Made by a program: the position numbers and the translations under genes. This document shows positions 46,052-54,810 of a stretch of 64,000 bases of DNA, piece by piece. Origin of the DNA: Flavobacterium buctense (lineage in GTDB: Bacteria > Bacteroidota > Bacteroidia > Flavobacteriales > Flavobacteriaceae). Under the pieces are notes generated by a model that had not been told where the DNA came from, made no database searches, and saw nothing but the letters and a program-made list of their open reading frames with translations. Numbering within the stretch: position 1 is the first letter of the stretch; each line of letters starts with the position of its first letter. The DNA is taken from positions 124,001 through 188,000 of the forward strand of contig NZ_JACTAB010000002.1 of NCBI RefSeq assembly GCF_014486695.1, read 5' to 3'.

Positions 46052-46092
46052 AAAAAACACGGTCTCGCTATTTGACGAGACCGTGTTTTTTT
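46052..46092. terminator. Bidirectional terminator between the outer membrane protein and TPM genes
   Basis: A 10-bp GC-rich stem (CACGGTCTCG with CGAGACCGTG) is extended by a six-base A-run and matching T-run, with an 8-base loop. It lies between two converging genes. Confidence 0.96.
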
Positions 46093-46128
46093 ATACCTGT
46101 TTATTGCGATTGAATACTGCAACTGAAA

Positions 46129-46932
46129 TTACCAGCCGCCACTTGCGCCACCGCCGGAGAATCCACCGCCGCCAAATCCACCACCAAATCCACCACCACC
46201 AGAAGATCCACCGCCAAAGCTACCGCCTCCAAATCCACCACCGCCACGACCAAGACTGCTTAGGATAATAATATCCGCCAAATCAAAGCCACCGCCACGA
46301 TTGCCGTGATTTCCACCACCGCCATTGCCTTTGTTCTTAGCAATGATAAAGATTATAACAATGATTATAATTATGATTGGTAAAATGGGAAATCCTCCAT
46401 TTTTTTTATTGGTTTTTCTTTCCCCTTTGTATTTGCCTTTGACCGCTTCAATAATAGTATCAGTACCTTTGCTTAAGCCATTATAATAGCTGCCGGCTTT
46501 GAATTCCGGTGTAATCACATTTCTTATGATTTCGCCACAAATTCCAGCAGTAAGTCTGTCTTCTAATCCATAACCCGGACGAATACTTATTTTTCTATCG
46601 TTTTTTGAAACTAAAATGAATACACCATTGTCTTCTTTTGCTTGGCCAATACCCCAATTTTGTGCCCAATTAGTAGAAACTACATCAATGCTTTCGCCTT
46701 TTAAATCTTCTATGGTAACAACAACAATTTGAGTCGAAGTAGAATCTGAATACCTAACAAGATTTTCCTCAAGTTGAATCTTTTCTTGAGGACTTAATAA
46801 CTTGGCATAGTCATATACTGAAGTTTGTAAATCAGGTTTTTTAGGAATGTCCAATTGTGCAAAACCAATTTGGGAAACCAAAAGACAAACGGCGAGTTTA
46901 AGGAAAACGGGAATAGTTATGTTATATTTCAT
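46129..46932 (-). CDS. TPM-domain (YgcG-type) membrane-anchored protein
   Basis: A 267-residue protein: signal peptide (residues 1-25, ending IGFAQ), a TPM domain (about 30-150, VYDYAKLLSPQEKIQLEENL, QIVVVTIEDLKGE, NWGIGQAKEDNGVFILVSKNDRK in parts, RPGYGLEDRLTAGICGEI), one membrane helix (ILPIIIIIIVIIFIIA), and a cytoplasmic tail of Gly/Ser repeats (GGGGFGGGSFGGGSS). Bacterial TPM proteins are linked to envelope or photosystem II repair functions in plants; the bacterial role is unclear. The gene overlaps the upstream TPM gene by 4 bases (ATGA) and ends the LemA-TPM-TPM operon. Confidence 0.88.
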   Translation of the reverse strand: MKYNITIPVFLKLAVCLLVSQIGFAQLDIPKKPDLQTSVYDYAKLLSPQEKIQLEENLVRYSDSTSTQIVVVTIEDLKGESIDVVSTNWAQNWGIGQAKEDNGVFILVSKNDRKISIRPGYGLEDRLTAGICGEIIRNVITPEFKAGSYYNGLSKGTDTIIEAVKGKYKGERKTNKKNGGFPILPIIIIIIVIIFIIAKNKGNGGGGNHGNRGGGFDLADIIILSSLGRGGGGFGGGSFGGGSSGGGGFGGGFGGGGFSGGGASGGW

Positions 46933-47369
46933 TCTCCTTTTGATATTTCGTTTGATAATTCATTGGTATCACCCTCTTGATAAGGAAAGTATTTTTGAAG
47001 TTGTTCACCGGCTCTTAAAATACCGTCAATTAAACCTTGTTTATAATGACCTTCCTTAAAGTTTTTGGCCATAACATCACGCGTACAATCCCAAAAGTCA
47101 TCCGGAACCAAATCGTTAATGCCTTTGTCGCCACAGATTACAAAGTGTTTGTCTTTGACGGCTAAATAAATTAGAACACCGTTTTTCAATTCGGTTTCAT
47201 CCATTTTTAACAAATGGAAAACTTCCATCGCCCGTTTGAACGAGTCAATGGAAGTATGTTTTTCAATGTGTACTCTAATTTCACCGGAAGTATTTTTTTC
47301 GGCCACGCGAATAGCTTCAACAATCTCTTGCTCTTCTTCTTGGGTTAAAAAATCTTCTACTTTAGACAT
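46929..47369 (-). CDS. TPM-domain protein without membrane anchor
   Basis: A 146-residue protein consisting of a TPM domain alone (FLTQEEEQEIVEAIRVAEKNTSGEIRVHIEKH in parts, ELKNGVLIYLAVKDKHFVICGDKGIND, FKEGHYKQGLIDGILRAGEQLQKYFP in parts). It has no signal peptide or membrane helix, so it is cytoplasmic, or peripheral. It lies between lemA (9-base gap) and a larger TPM protein (4-base overlap), indicating translational coupling. LemA, TPM and a YgcG-type protein are a conserved trio in Bacteroidota; the joint function is not established. Confidence 0.88.
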   Translation of the reverse strand: MSKVEDFLTQEEEQEIVEAIRVAEKNTSGEIRVHIEKHTSIDSFKRAMEVFHLLKMDETELKNGVLIYLAVKDKHFVICGDKGINDLVPDDFWDCTRDVMAKNFKEGHYKQGLIDGILRAGEQLQKYFPYQEGDTNELSNEISKGE

Positions 47370-47378
47370 GTTACTTAA

Positions 47379-47972
47379 TTAGAATTTTACTTCTACCGGT
47401 TTTTCAGCACCTTCAACAGCTTGGAAATAAGCTTTTTCTTTAAAGCCAAAAAGTCCGGCAAAAATGCTGTTAGGGAATGTTTTGATATGGGTATTGTAGG
47501 GCTTAACTGCTTCGTTGAATCGTGTTCGAGAAGTTAAAATTTGGTTTTCAGTACTCGCCAATTCATCTTGTAATTTTAAGAAATTCTGGTTTGCTTTTAA
47601 ATCCGGATAGGCTTCAACAGTTACTAATAATCTTGATAGTGCCGACGAAACACCTGACTGAGCAGAGTTAAAAGCGGCGAGTTGTTCAGGTGAGATATTA
47701 GTTGGGTCAACCGTTATAGATGTTGCCTTTGCTCTTGCTTCGATAACTGCAGTTAAAGTTCCTTTTTCAAATTCAGCTGCACCTTTTACTGTGTTTACTA
47801 AATTACCAATTAAATCATTTCTTCTTTGGTATGACGTGTTTACGTTACCCCAAGCTTCATTTATGGTTTGTTCATAACCAACTGCCGTATTATTAATTCC
47901 TTTAACCCAGCTGTAAATTCCAATAATTACAACTGCTCCAATAATCCAAGGTAAAAATTTTTTAAAATCCAT
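47379..47972 (-). CDS. lemA: LemA family protein
   Basis: A 197-residue protein with an N-terminal membrane helix (FLPWIIGAVVIIGIYSWVKGINN, in parts) followed by a long helical domain typical of LemA: VGYEQTINEAWGNVNTSYQRRNDLIGNLVNTVKG (in parts NEAWGNVNTSYQRRNDLI), AAEFEKGTLTAVIEARAKA, TENQILTSRTRFNEAVKPYN and a C-terminal FPNSIFAGLFGFKEKAYF. The role is unknown; it is thought to be membrane-associated with the N-terminus outside. It heads the operon with two TPM genes. Confidence 0.94.
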   Translation of the reverse strand: MDFKKFLPWIIGAVVIIGIYSWVKGINNTAVGYEQTINEAWGNVNTSYQRRNDLIGNLVNTVKGAAEFEKGTLTAVIEARAKATSITVDPTNISPEQLAAFNSAQSGVSSALSRLLVTVEAYPDLKANQNFLKLQDELASTENQILTSRTRFNEAVKPYNTHIKTFPNSIFAGLFGFKEKAYFQAVEGAEKPVEVKF

Positions 47973-48032
47973 GTTTGTTTTTAATTTAAGGTTTGTTATT
48001 AGTTTTTAAATTGCTTTGATTGTTACAAAAAC

Positions 48033-48040
48033 CAAACCTA
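48033..48040 (-). promoter_or_regulatory. Candidate -7 element of the lemA promoter
   Basis: The minus strand reads TAGGTTTG, matching TAnnTTTG, overlapping the end of the MerR gene and 60 bases before the lemA ATG. No -33 TTG is seen. Confidence 0.4.
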
Positions 48041-48370
48041 AAGTTGGTTTTTAATGTTTAATAATTGGGCTTTTACCGTTTCCAATTTGCTGATGATTTC
48101 AAATTTGTCCAAAGTTTTCTTTTGGCCTTCTTTTAAATGCGTTCTCGCTCCGTCAAGTGTAAAGCCACGTTCTTTAACCAAATGGTAAATGAGTTGCAAG
48201 TTCTTAACATCTTCAGGCGTGAACATTCGGTTGCCTTTGGCGTTTTTCTTGGGTTTCAGGATATCAAATTCCTTGTCCCAAAAACGAATCAACGAAGCAT
48301 TCACATTAAAAGCTTTAGCCACTTCGCCTATGCTGTAATATCTTTTCCCTTCTTTTAACTCTATATGCAT
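48038..48370 (-). CDS. MerR family transcriptional regulator
   Basis: A 110-residue protein: MerR-type winged helix-turn-helix (YYSIGEVAKAFNVNASLIRFWDKEF, about residues 9-34, in parts; then KKNAKGNRMFTPEDVKNLQLIYHL), followed by a short helical tail with the dimerisation coil (SKLETVKAQLLNIKNQL). It lacks the C-terminal effector domain of metal- or drug-sensing MerR proteins, so it probably acts without a ligand or with a partner. It is located between an M23 peptidase (37 bases upstream) and the LemA operon, and is conserved in this position in flavobacteria to my knowledge. Confidence 0.88.
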   Translation of the reverse strand: MHIELKEGKRYYSIGEVAKAFNVNASLIRFWDKEFDILKPKKNAKGNRMFTPEDVKNLQLIYHLVKERGFTLDGARTHLKEGQKKTLDKFEIISKLETVKAQLLNIKNQL

Positions 48371-48406
48371 AGTGTTTTTGTTTTGCTATGTTTATAAAAC
48401 CTGAAC

Positions 48407-49387
48407 TTAGTCAAGCGATTGATTCTCCTGATTCGCCAGTTTTGAAATAACCGTGTATTCCGCTGCTGAAATATTTCCGTAATAAAAATTAATAGGGTTT
48501 ACTACTTTCCCGTCTTTGTGTACTTCATAATGCAAATGGGGTGCTTCACTTCGGCCGGTGCTTCCAACATAACCAATAATGTCACCACGTTTTACACGTT
48601 GCCCGCGTTTGACTTTGTATTTGCTCAAATGCGCATACAACGTTAAGTAACCGTAGCCGTGACTGATTTCAATATGATTGCCAAAACCAGATTTCGAGTT
48701 GTCTGCACTTTTGACTACTCCGTCACCAGTAGCAAAAATCGGTGTTCCTGTCTTTGCAGTGAAATCCATTCCTTCGTGCATTTTACGCACTTTGGTAAAC
48801 GGGTCACTACGATAGCCAAAACCGGAAGCGATTCTTTTCATTTGCTCATTTTTCACCGGTTGTATCGCCGGAATCGCCGAGAGTAATTTGTTCTTTTCTT
48901 TCGCCAATTTTAAAATTTCATCTAAAGATTTCGACTGAATGGCTAATTCTTTAGCTATAACATCCACTCTTTTTGAGGTGTTTATTACCAGTTCCGAATT
49001 GTCAAAACCTTCCAGTTCTTTATATCGATTTACACCACCAAAACCTGCTTTTCGTTGTTCTGCCGGAATGGGTGACGTATTAAAATAAGCTCGGTAAATA
49101 TTATTGTCTCTTTCTTCAACATCAGCCAAAACTTCTTCCACTTGGTCTATTTTTTTATTCAAAATGGAATAACGCAACTTCATCGTCTCAATTTCACGGG
49201 CTTGCAATCGGTCTTTAGGCGTCTCTAAATAGGAACTATTTAATAAAATTACAAAACACAAAAAGCCAAACAATCCTGATGCGAGTAAAAACAACCCGAT
49301 GTAACCCAATTTTTTGGATAATTTCGGCTTAATTTTTCGGTAAGCCAAACTTTCGGTATCGAAATAATACTTTACTTTTTTCGCCAT
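48407..49387 (-). CDS. M23 family (LytM) cell-wall peptidase
   Basis: A 326-residue protein with an N-terminal membrane anchor (GYIGLFLLASGLFGFLCFVILL, about residues 28-50, in parts), a coiled-coil-like segment (about 70-110), and a C-terminal LytM/M23 domain (about 185-305). The zinc and catalytic motifs are present: HEGMDF (H-x3-D), YLTLYAHLSKY and the HLHYEV (HxH) near residue 280. It cuts peptide cross-links in peptidoglycan in the periplasm. The anchor suggests a cell-division or envelope role like NlpD/EnvC-type proteins. It is transcribed divergently from alaS and followed by the MerR gene. Confidence 0.93.
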   Translation of the reverse strand: MAKKVKYYFDTESLAYRKIKPKLSKKLGYIGLFLLASGLFGFLCFVILLNSSYLETPKDRLQAREIETMKLRYSILNKKIDQVEEVLADVEERDNNIYRAYFNTSPIPAEQRKAGFGGVNRYKELEGFDNSELVINTSKRVDVIAKELAIQSKSLDEILKLAKEKNKLLSAIPAIQPVKNEQMKRIASGFGYRSDPFTKVRKMHEGMDFTAKTGTPIFATGDGVVKSADNSKSGFGNHIEISHGYGYLTLYAHLSKYKVKRGQRVKRGDIIGYVGSTGRSEAPHLHYEVHKDGKVVNPINFYYGNISAAEYTVISKLANQENQSLD

Positions 49388-49516
49388 CTTTTATTTTATA
49401 CTATTTTTGTGCTTGTTTTAAGAAAACAATGGTTATACGAACAAATTTAACAAATGTTTCAGTCAAAGCCTAAATTTATTTTAGGAGCGAAACTTTGGAG
49501 CAATTGCTAAACCATT

Positions 49517-49562
49517 TTCCCGCTTTCTGCACTACGCGGTAGTGCCGCCAATCGGGGCTAAA
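49517..49562. repeat. Interspersed hairpin repeat, copy 2
   Basis: TTCCCGCTTTC, then a perfect 7-bp hairpin (GCACTAC-GCG-GTAGTGC, 49529-49545), then CCAATCGGGGCTAAA. The framework equals copy 1 at 21116-21160, while the hairpin arms differ in sequence but keep the fold. It lies in the 235-base region between two divergent genes, as copy 1 does. Confidence 0.72.
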
Positions 49563-49622
49563 CAGTAAATCATTTTTTTAAAATCAAAGTAGTCTAAAGA
49601 TCTAAACATCTAACCATCTAAA

Positions 49623-52259
49623 ATGAAATCACAAGACATTCGAAAAGCGTATTTACAATTCTTTGAAAGCAAAGGACACTTAATCGTTCCTTCGGCTCCA
49701 ATCGTTTTAAAAGACGATCCAACCCTGATGTTCAACAACTCGGGAATGGCGCAATTCAAAGAATACTTTTTAGGAAATGGTACGCCTAAAAGCAAACGTA
49801 TCGCCGATACGCAAAAATGTCTTCGTGTATCCGGAAAACACAACGATTTGGAAGATGTAGGATTCGATACGTATCATCACACCATGTTCGAAATGTTGGG
49901 CAACTGGTCATTCGGCGATTACTTCAAAAAAGAAGCGCTGGATTGGGCGTGGGAATTCTTGACCGAAGTGTTAAAATTAGACAAAGACCGTTTATACGTT
50001 TCCGTTTTCGAAGGCAATCCTGCAGAGAATGTACCTTTCGACCAAGAAGCTTGGGACATTTGGAAACAATACGTTTCAGAAGACCGAATTATTCTTGGTA
50101 ATAAAAAAGATAACTTCTGGGAAATGGGTGACCAAGGTCCGTGTGGTCCGTGTTCGGAAATCCATATCGATTTAAGAACGGATGCCGAAAGAGCGGCCGT
50201 TTCAGGAAGAAGTTTGGTAAATGCCGATCATCCGCAAGTAGTGGAAATTTGGAACAACGTTTTCATGGAATTCAACCGTAAGGCTGATGGTTCTTTGGAA
50301 AAATTACCGGCACAACACGTTGATACCGGAATGGGATTCGAACGTTTGTGTATGGCGATGCAAAACGTAACGTCAAACTACGACACCGATGTTTTCACAC
50401 CGCTGATTGCCAAAATAGAAGAAATCACAGGATTAAAATACACTTCGAATGAAGTAAAAAACATAAGCGAGGAACAAAACAAAACCAATATCGCGATTCG
50501 CGTAATTGTTGACCACGTTCGCGCCGTAGCGTTCGCTATTGCCGACGGACAATTGCCATCGAATACTGGCGCCGGTTATGTAATCCGAAGAATTTTGCGT
50601 CGTGCGATTCGTTATGGCTTTACGTTTTTGAATACCAAAGAACCTTTCATCAACAAATTAGTGGAAGTTTTAGCCAATCAAATGGGTGAATTCTTCCCTG
50701 AAATTAAATCCCAACAACAATTGGTGACCAACGTAATCCGTGAAGAAGAAGCTTCTTTCTTGAGAACGTTAGACCAAGGTTTACAGTTGTTGGAAAATGT
50801 TGTAGCACAAAACAAAGGAACGGAAGTTCCGGGCGCGAAAGCGTTCGAATTATATGATACTTTCGGTTTTCCAAAAGATTTAACAGCTCTGATTCTGAAA
50901 GAAAAAGGCATGTCGTTTAACGAAAGTGAATTCGATGCAGCCATGCAAGAACAAAAAAACCGTTCACGTGCCGCTTCGGAAGTATCAACAGAAGATTGGT
51001 CGGTTTTAATTCCGGGTAACGTGGAAACCTTTGTAGGTTATGACCAAACGGAAAACGAAGTAAAAATCACCCGTATCCGTAAAGTAGACAGTAAAAAAGA
51101 CGGTATTTTATACCAAATCGTTTTAGATAACACACCACTCTATCCGGAAGGCGGAGGACAAGTGGGCGACAAAGGAACTTTGGTTTCAGCCAATGAAACT
51201 ATTGACATCATTGACACCAAAAAAGAAAACAACCTGATTTTGCATTTCGCCAAACAATTGCCCGAAAATGTAAATGCAGCTTTTGTGGCGAAAGTTAATA
51301 CCGATTTGAGAACCTCGACTTCCAAAAATCACTCGGCTACACATTTGATGCATTTGGCTTTGAGAAACATTTTGGGAACACATGTGGAGCAAAAAGGATC
51401 ATTGGTTAATCCAAACTATTTGCGTTTTGACTTTTCACATTTTAGTAAAGTTACCGATGAAGAATTGCGTCAGGTAGAGGCAAGTGTAAACGCTCAAATT
51501 GAAGCCCAATTGCAATTGGCAGAATACAGAAATATTCCGATTCAAGAAGCTTTGGCTAAAGGCGCGATGGCTTTGTTTGGAGAAAAATACGGAGATAGTG
51601 TTCGCATGATTGAATTCGGCGACAGTAAAGAATTGTGCGGTGGAATTCACGTGAAAAATACCGCTGACATCTGGCATTTCAAAATTGTATCAGAAGGCGC
51701 TGTAGCCGCCGGAATTCGTCGTATTGAAGCAATAACAGGCGATGCGGTGAAAGATTTCTTTACACAACAAGAAAACGCTTTGGCTACGATTAAAGAAACC
51801 TTGAAAAATCCACAAGATACTATCAAAGCGGTTGTTTCTTTGCAAGAAGACAATGCCAAGCTGAAAAAGCAAATCGAGCAATTATTAAAAGAAAAAGCCA
51901 AAAACCTAAAAGGGGAATTGGCTTCACAAATACAAGAAATTAACGGTGTGAAATTCTTAGCGACTCAAGTCGATTTAAATCCGGAAGGTGCTAAAGATTT
52001 GGCTTATGAACTGGGAACTTTGGGAACCAATTTATTCCTAGTTTTAGCCACTGCCGAGGAAGATAAACCAATGTTGACTTGCTACATTTCCAAAGAATTA
52101 GTAGCCGAGAAAAACCTGAATGCAGGAACAGTGGTTCGCGAATTAGGGAAATACATTCAAGGTGGCGGTGGCGGACAACCGTTTTTTGCCACAGCCGGAG
52201 GAAAGAATGTCGGAGGAATCAAAGAAGCCTTAGCAAAAGCAGTTGACTTTATTAAATAA
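49623..52259 (+). CDS. alaS: Alanyl-tRNA synthetase
   Basis: Charges tRNA-Ala. The 878-residue protein covers the whole family: catalytic core ([22 protein letters not shown] in parts, [40 protein letters not shown] in parts), tRNA-recognition domain (about 360-470), and editing domain with [11 protein letters not shown] (the HxxxH of the zinc site) and [10 protein letters not shown]. It ends with the C-Ala domain ([16 protein letters not shown]). Start ATG 49623 is preceded by an AT-rich leader with short direct repeats (ATCTAA). It is single, followed by a terminator. Confidence 0.99.
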   Translation: MKSQDIRKAYLQFFESKGHLIVPSAPIVLKDDPTLMFNNSGMAQFKEYFLGNGTPKSKRIADTQKCLRVSGKHNDLEDVGFDTYHHTMFEMLGNWSFGDYFKKEALDWAWEFLTEVLKLDKDRLYVSVFEGNPAENVPFDQEAWDIWKQYVSEDRIILGNKKDNFWEMGDQGPCGPCSEIHIDLRTDAERAAVSGRSLVNADHPQVVEIWNNVFMEFNRKADGSLEKLPAQHVDTGMGFERLCMAMQNVTSNYDTDVFTPLIAKIEEITGLKYTSNEVKNISEEQNKTNIAIRVIVDHVRAVAFAIADGQLPSNTGAGYVIRRILRRAIRYGFTFLNTKEPFINKLVEVLANQMGEFFPEIKSQQQLVTNVIREEEASFLRTLDQGLQLLENVVAQNKGTEVPGAKAFELYDTFGFPKDLTALILKEKGMSFNESEFDAAMQEQKNRSRAASEVSTEDWSVLIPGNVETFVGYDQTENEVKITRIRKVDSKKDGILYQIVLDNTPLYPEGGGQVGDKGTLVSANETIDIIDTKKENNLILHFAKQLPENVNAAFVAKVNTDLRTSTSKNHSATHLMHLALRNILGTHVEQKGSLVNPNYLRFDFSHFSKVTDEELRQVEASVNAQIEAQLQLAEYRNIPIQEALAKGAMALFGEKYGDSVRMIEFGDSKELCGGIHVKNTADIWHFKIVSEGAVAAGIRRIEAITGDAVKDFFTQQENALATIKETLKNPQDTIKAVVSLQEDNAKLKKQIEQLLKEKAKNLKGELASQIQEINGVKFLATQVDLNPEGAKDLAYELGTLGTNLFLVLATAEEDKPMLTCYISKELVAEKNLNAGTVVRELGKYIQGGGGGQPFFATAGGKNVGGIKEALAKAVDFIK

Positions 52260-52280
52260 TAGATAGCGCTAATACACTAA

Positions 52281-52320
52281 ACCCTTTTAATTGATTGATT
52301 AAAAGGGTTTTATTTTTATC
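52281..52320 (+). terminator. Terminator of alaS
   Basis: AAACCCTTTTAA pairs with TTAAAAGGGTTT around an 8-base loop, then T-rich sequence. It begins 22 bases after the alaS stop. Confidence 0.92.
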
Positions 52321-52468
52321 GATAAACGGTTCAATCAGATTAAAAATCTGCAGAATAACAGATTTATTGACAGTATGTCGAAAATTTTTTCCCCAAGAGA
52401 ATGGCTTGTATACATTTGACTTGTAATTCAATACCGCCCCGTATTTTTTTACAACTAAATCTTAACCT

Positions 52469-53263
52469 ATGAAAAAAGCTATTCAGTTCCTTTTTGTTTC
52501 CCTTTTAATTTTAACGTTTGCTTCTTGCTCATCAGATGATAATAATCAGCCAGATAGCAGTGTAGTTTTGTTAAAAAAGATGGATTCTGACGTGCTTGGA
52601 TATCACGCAACCTATAATTTCGATTATAACGGAAGAAAATTAACTAGGGTAAATTATGAAAAGCATACGCCTTCTATGCAAACTGGTTATGATAAATATT
52701 ACTACACAGGTGATTTAATTACAGAAATTAGAACTTTTAACGGTAGCAACCAAAGTATATTCAGTACATTTTTTACTTACAATGCCAATAATCAATTGGA
52801 GCAAGTTGTTAAATTGAATTTACTAAATAGTACAGGAACAAAAACGGTCTTTACTTACAATGCAAACGGAACAGTTGATACATTAAATTACACAGGTTCT
52901 TTGCAAGCTCAAACAGTGCTTTCTGAAGTTAGTGAGAAATTTTTTATTGAAAATAACAATATTGTAAAAATTGAATTTTTTGGTTCAACCACTCAAACCG
53001 CAATGGATTTTGAGTATGATACTGCAAATAACCCGATGAGCAATGTTGTTGGTATGGATAAAATTAAATTACACACTTACGACAGTGATGGTAAATTTGG
53101 GGTTACCGGAAATTTAAAAAATGTAATCACTCACTTCGCAACAGTTGAAAGTTCACAAGTTGATTTCGAATTGGTTTACAACGATAAAAATTACCCGGTT
53201 TCAAGTTATTCTACAGAAACTTCTCCAGGACCTTATCACTTTAATTTTGAATATTACAAATAA
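52469..53263 (+). CDS. Lipoprotein with YD-like repeats, function unknown
   Basis: A 264-residue lipoprotein with lipobox FASC (Cys20) after MKKAIQFLFVSLLILTFAS. The mature protein has short beta repeats of YD/RHS-like type (YNFDYNGRKLTRVNY, FFTYNANNQLEQVVKL, FTYNANGTVDTLNY), similar in style to the lipoprotein at 17378-18214. The family is common in flavobacterial surface proteins, function unknown. It is preceded by a 209-base gap with a terminator and a candidate promoter, and followed by its own terminator. Confidence 0.68.
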   Translation: MKKAIQFLFVSLLILTFASCSSDDNNQPDSSVVLLKKMDSDVLGYHATYNFDYNGRKLTRVNYEKHTPSMQTGYDKYYYTGDLITEIRTFNGSNQSIFSTFFTYNANNQLEQVVKLNLLNSTGTKTVFTYNANGTVDTLNYTGSLQAQTVLSEVSEKFFIENNNIVKIEFFGSTTQTAMDFEYDTANNPMSNVVGMDKIKLHTYDSDGKFGVTGNLKNVITHFATVESSQVDFELVYNDKNYPVSSYSTETSPGPYHFNFEYYK

Positions 53264-53290
53264 TTAAGATCAAACACTATATTCAAACCG

Positions 53291-53325
53291 AAAGCCCTTT
53301 CACCTGTCAATGAAAGGGTTTTTAA
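53291..53325 (+). terminator. Terminator after the YD-repeat lipoprotein
   Basis: CCCTTTCA pairs with TGAAAGGG around an 8-base loop, extended by A/T pairs, then T-rich sequence. It begins 28 bases after the stop. Confidence 0.9.
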
Positions 53326-53355
53326 TTTTGTACTATTTCGTACTTTTGACCCGAG

Positions 53356-53371
53356 CGTCAGCGAACTGACG
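53356..53371 (+). promoter_or_regulatory. Small hairpin in the GSCFA leader
   Basis: CGTCAG-CGAA-CTGACG is a perfect 6-bp stem with a 4-base loop, 24 bases before the GSCFA start and a few bases after a TACTTTTG -7-like element at 53341-53348. It could shape the 5' leader, but such hairpin strings are also common genomic repeats in this group. Confidence 0.4.
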
Positions 53372-53395
53372 AAGTAAACATATCAAAATACAAAG

Positions 53396-54337
53396 ATGAA
53401 TTTTACCACCAAAGTTCCGGTTGCTACTTATGCTTATCCAATAGATTACAGCTCTAAGTTATTATCACTTGGTTCTTGTTTTGCTGAGAATATGGGGGAT
53501 AAGTTAGATTATTTTAAATTCCAGGTCAAAACCAATCCGTTTGGAATAATATTCAATCCGGTGTCGATAGATAGGTTAGTCGATAGAGTAATCAATCAAA
53601 GATTATTTACGGAATCCGATATTTTCTTTCACAACGATTTGTGGCATTGTTATGAAGTGCATTCTGAGTTAAGTCATCCTGATAAAGATACGTTTTTAGA
53701 GAAACTAAATGCCGTAATCAAAACAATGAATCACCAATTAAACAAATCCACTCATATTATCATAACATACGGAACGTCTTGGGTTTACCGATTAAATTCG
53801 ACAAAAGAAATTGTCGCCAATTGCCATAAAGTACCTCAAAAGGAATTCACCAAAGAAATTCTATCGCCCGAAATCATTCAGCAAACCATCCAAAACACTA
53901 TTGATTTAATCCGAAAAGTCAATCCCGATTGCCGTTTCATCTTCACCATTTCTCCGGTACGTCATATCAAAGACGGTTTTAAAGAAAACCAAAGAAGCAA
54001 AGCACATTTGATTACTGCCATTCACCATTCACCATTTGCAATTCATAATTATTTTCCCAGCTATGAAATTATGATGGATGAACTCCGCGACTATCGTTTT
54101 TATAATGATGATTTGTTGCATCCCAGTCAAGTTGCCATCGATTATATTTGGATACGTTTTTTTGAGCATTATGTTGATTCAAAATGTTTCGACACTATGC
54201 AAGAAGTTTGCAACATTCAAAAAGGTCTTACTCATCGCCCATTTAATCCTGATTCTTCAGCTCATAAGCAGTTTTTGGTAGTACTTAAAGAGAAGATTGT
54301 CAGACTACAAGCAAAATATCCACACTTTCAGTTTTAA
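53396..54337 (+). CDS. GSCFA-domain SGNH-like protein
   Basis: A 313-residue protein with the motif that names the family, GSCFAENM (Gly26-Ser27-Cys28). A later DDLLHPSQ (Asp238/239, His242) fits the Asp-x-x-His block of SGNH hydrolases, making Ser27, Asp239 and His242 plausible catalytic residues. There is no signal peptide, so it is cytoplasmic. The known family has unclear function, often near carbohydrate or envelope genes. It is a single gene with its own promoter, followed directly by the first 7-2-7 dyad. Confidence 0.88.
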   Translation: MNFTTKVPVATYAYPIDYSSKLLSLGSCFAENMGDKLDYFKFQVKTNPFGIIFNPVSIDRLVDRVINQRLFTESDIFFHNDLWHCYEVHSELSHPDKDTFLEKLNAVIKTMNHQLNKSTHIIITYGTSWVYRLNSTKEIVANCHKVPQKEFTKEILSPEIIQQTIQNTIDLIRKVNPDCRFIFTISPVRHIKDGFKENQRSKAHLITAIHHSPFAIHNYFPSYEIMMDELRDYRFYNDDLLHPSQVAIDYIWIRFFEHYVDSKCFDTMQEVCNIQKGLTHRPFNPDSSAHKQFLVVLKEKIVRLQAKYPHFQF

Positions 54338-54342
54338 CAAAA

Positions 54343-54358
54343 TACGACATTTGCCGTA
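54343..54358 (+). promoter_or_regulatory. 7-2-7 inverted repeat, site A (candidate NarL-type operator)
   Basis: TACGACA-TT-TGCCGTA, one mismatched pair, flanked by AAAA and TTTT. It lies 55 bases before the start of the exported-protein gene at 54414. A perfect -7 element TAGGTTTG (54382-54389) sits with its first base about 32 bp from the dyad centre, and no TTG is found at -33, which suggests an activator-dependent promoter. Confidence 0.75.
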
Positions 54359-54381
54359 TTTTCTTCCTTAGTATTTAGGGC

Positions 54382-54389
54382 TAGGTTTG
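54382..54389 (+). promoter_or_regulatory. -7 element under site A
   Basis: TAGGTTTG matches TAnnTTTG, 24 bases before the ATG at 54414. The position where a -33 TTG would be is TTT, and the dyad occupies the adjoining bases. Confidence 0.6.
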
Positions 54390-54413
54390 TTCTGTATTTA
54401 ACAACCTAAAACC

Positions 54414-54785
54414 ATGAAAACAATTAAGGTATTCCTAGTATTCACATTTTTAATGTTGTCTGCTCAAAATGTTTTGGCCCAAAAACCGGTATTGACCGAT
54501 GAAGAAGTTGTCGCCGATACCGTAACCAAAGAAATTGATGAGGTTTTCCAATCAGAGGAATTTCTCAAAAAGAAAAACAAAAAATTTGCTGAAGTCAAAG
54601 GGACAATGGTCGTTGACATTGGCGTTATACAAAATGGCAAGGTGTCTACCTTCTTCAAAGTAGACAGCGACATCAAGAATATTGATTTTATCAACTTCAT
54701 GTCAAGCTATATTCTCGATCACAAATTCAAATTTAAACTGCAAAAACAACAGCGATATAAAATTCGATACACTGTTACTTTTTAA
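54414..54785 (+). CDS. Small exported protein, function unknown
   Basis: A 123-residue protein with a signal peptide (residues 1-22, ending VLAQ). The mature part is charged and lysine-rich with a beta-rich C-terminal half (GTMVVDIGVIQNGKVSTFFKVDSD in parts, KLQKQQRYKIRYTVTF). The layout resembles small TonB-C-like domains, which I note but cannot prove. It is the first gene after site A, and the next gene starts 25 bases later, so it probably leads an operon of three exported proteins reaching 58140 (a hairpin at 56674 may split it). Confidence 0.6.
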   Translation: MKTIKVFLVFTFLMLSAQNVLAQKPVLTDEEVVADTVTKEIDEVFQSEEFLKKKNKKFAEVKGTMVVDIGVIQNGKVSTFFKVDSDIKNIDFINFMSSYILDHKFKFKLQKQQRYKIRYTVTF

Positions 54786-54810
54786 CCCTAACAATAAAAA
54801 CAATAAAACA

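Noticed and set aside
46083..46268. His/Arg-rich 61-residue ORF opposite the TPM gene
   Set aside because: It is the complement of the Gly/Ser-repeat tail of the TPM protein; its composition is a by-product of that repeat.
52431..52443. TACCGCCCCGTA before the lipoprotein at 52469 as a fourth regulon site
   Set aside because: It shares TAC...GTA ends, but is 12 rather than 16 bases long and does not have the 7-2-7 heptamers.
54682..54810. Longer N-terminus for the PQQ-propeller protein
   Set aside because: It overlaps the upstream gene and would place 43 residues before a perfect signal peptide that starts at 54811.
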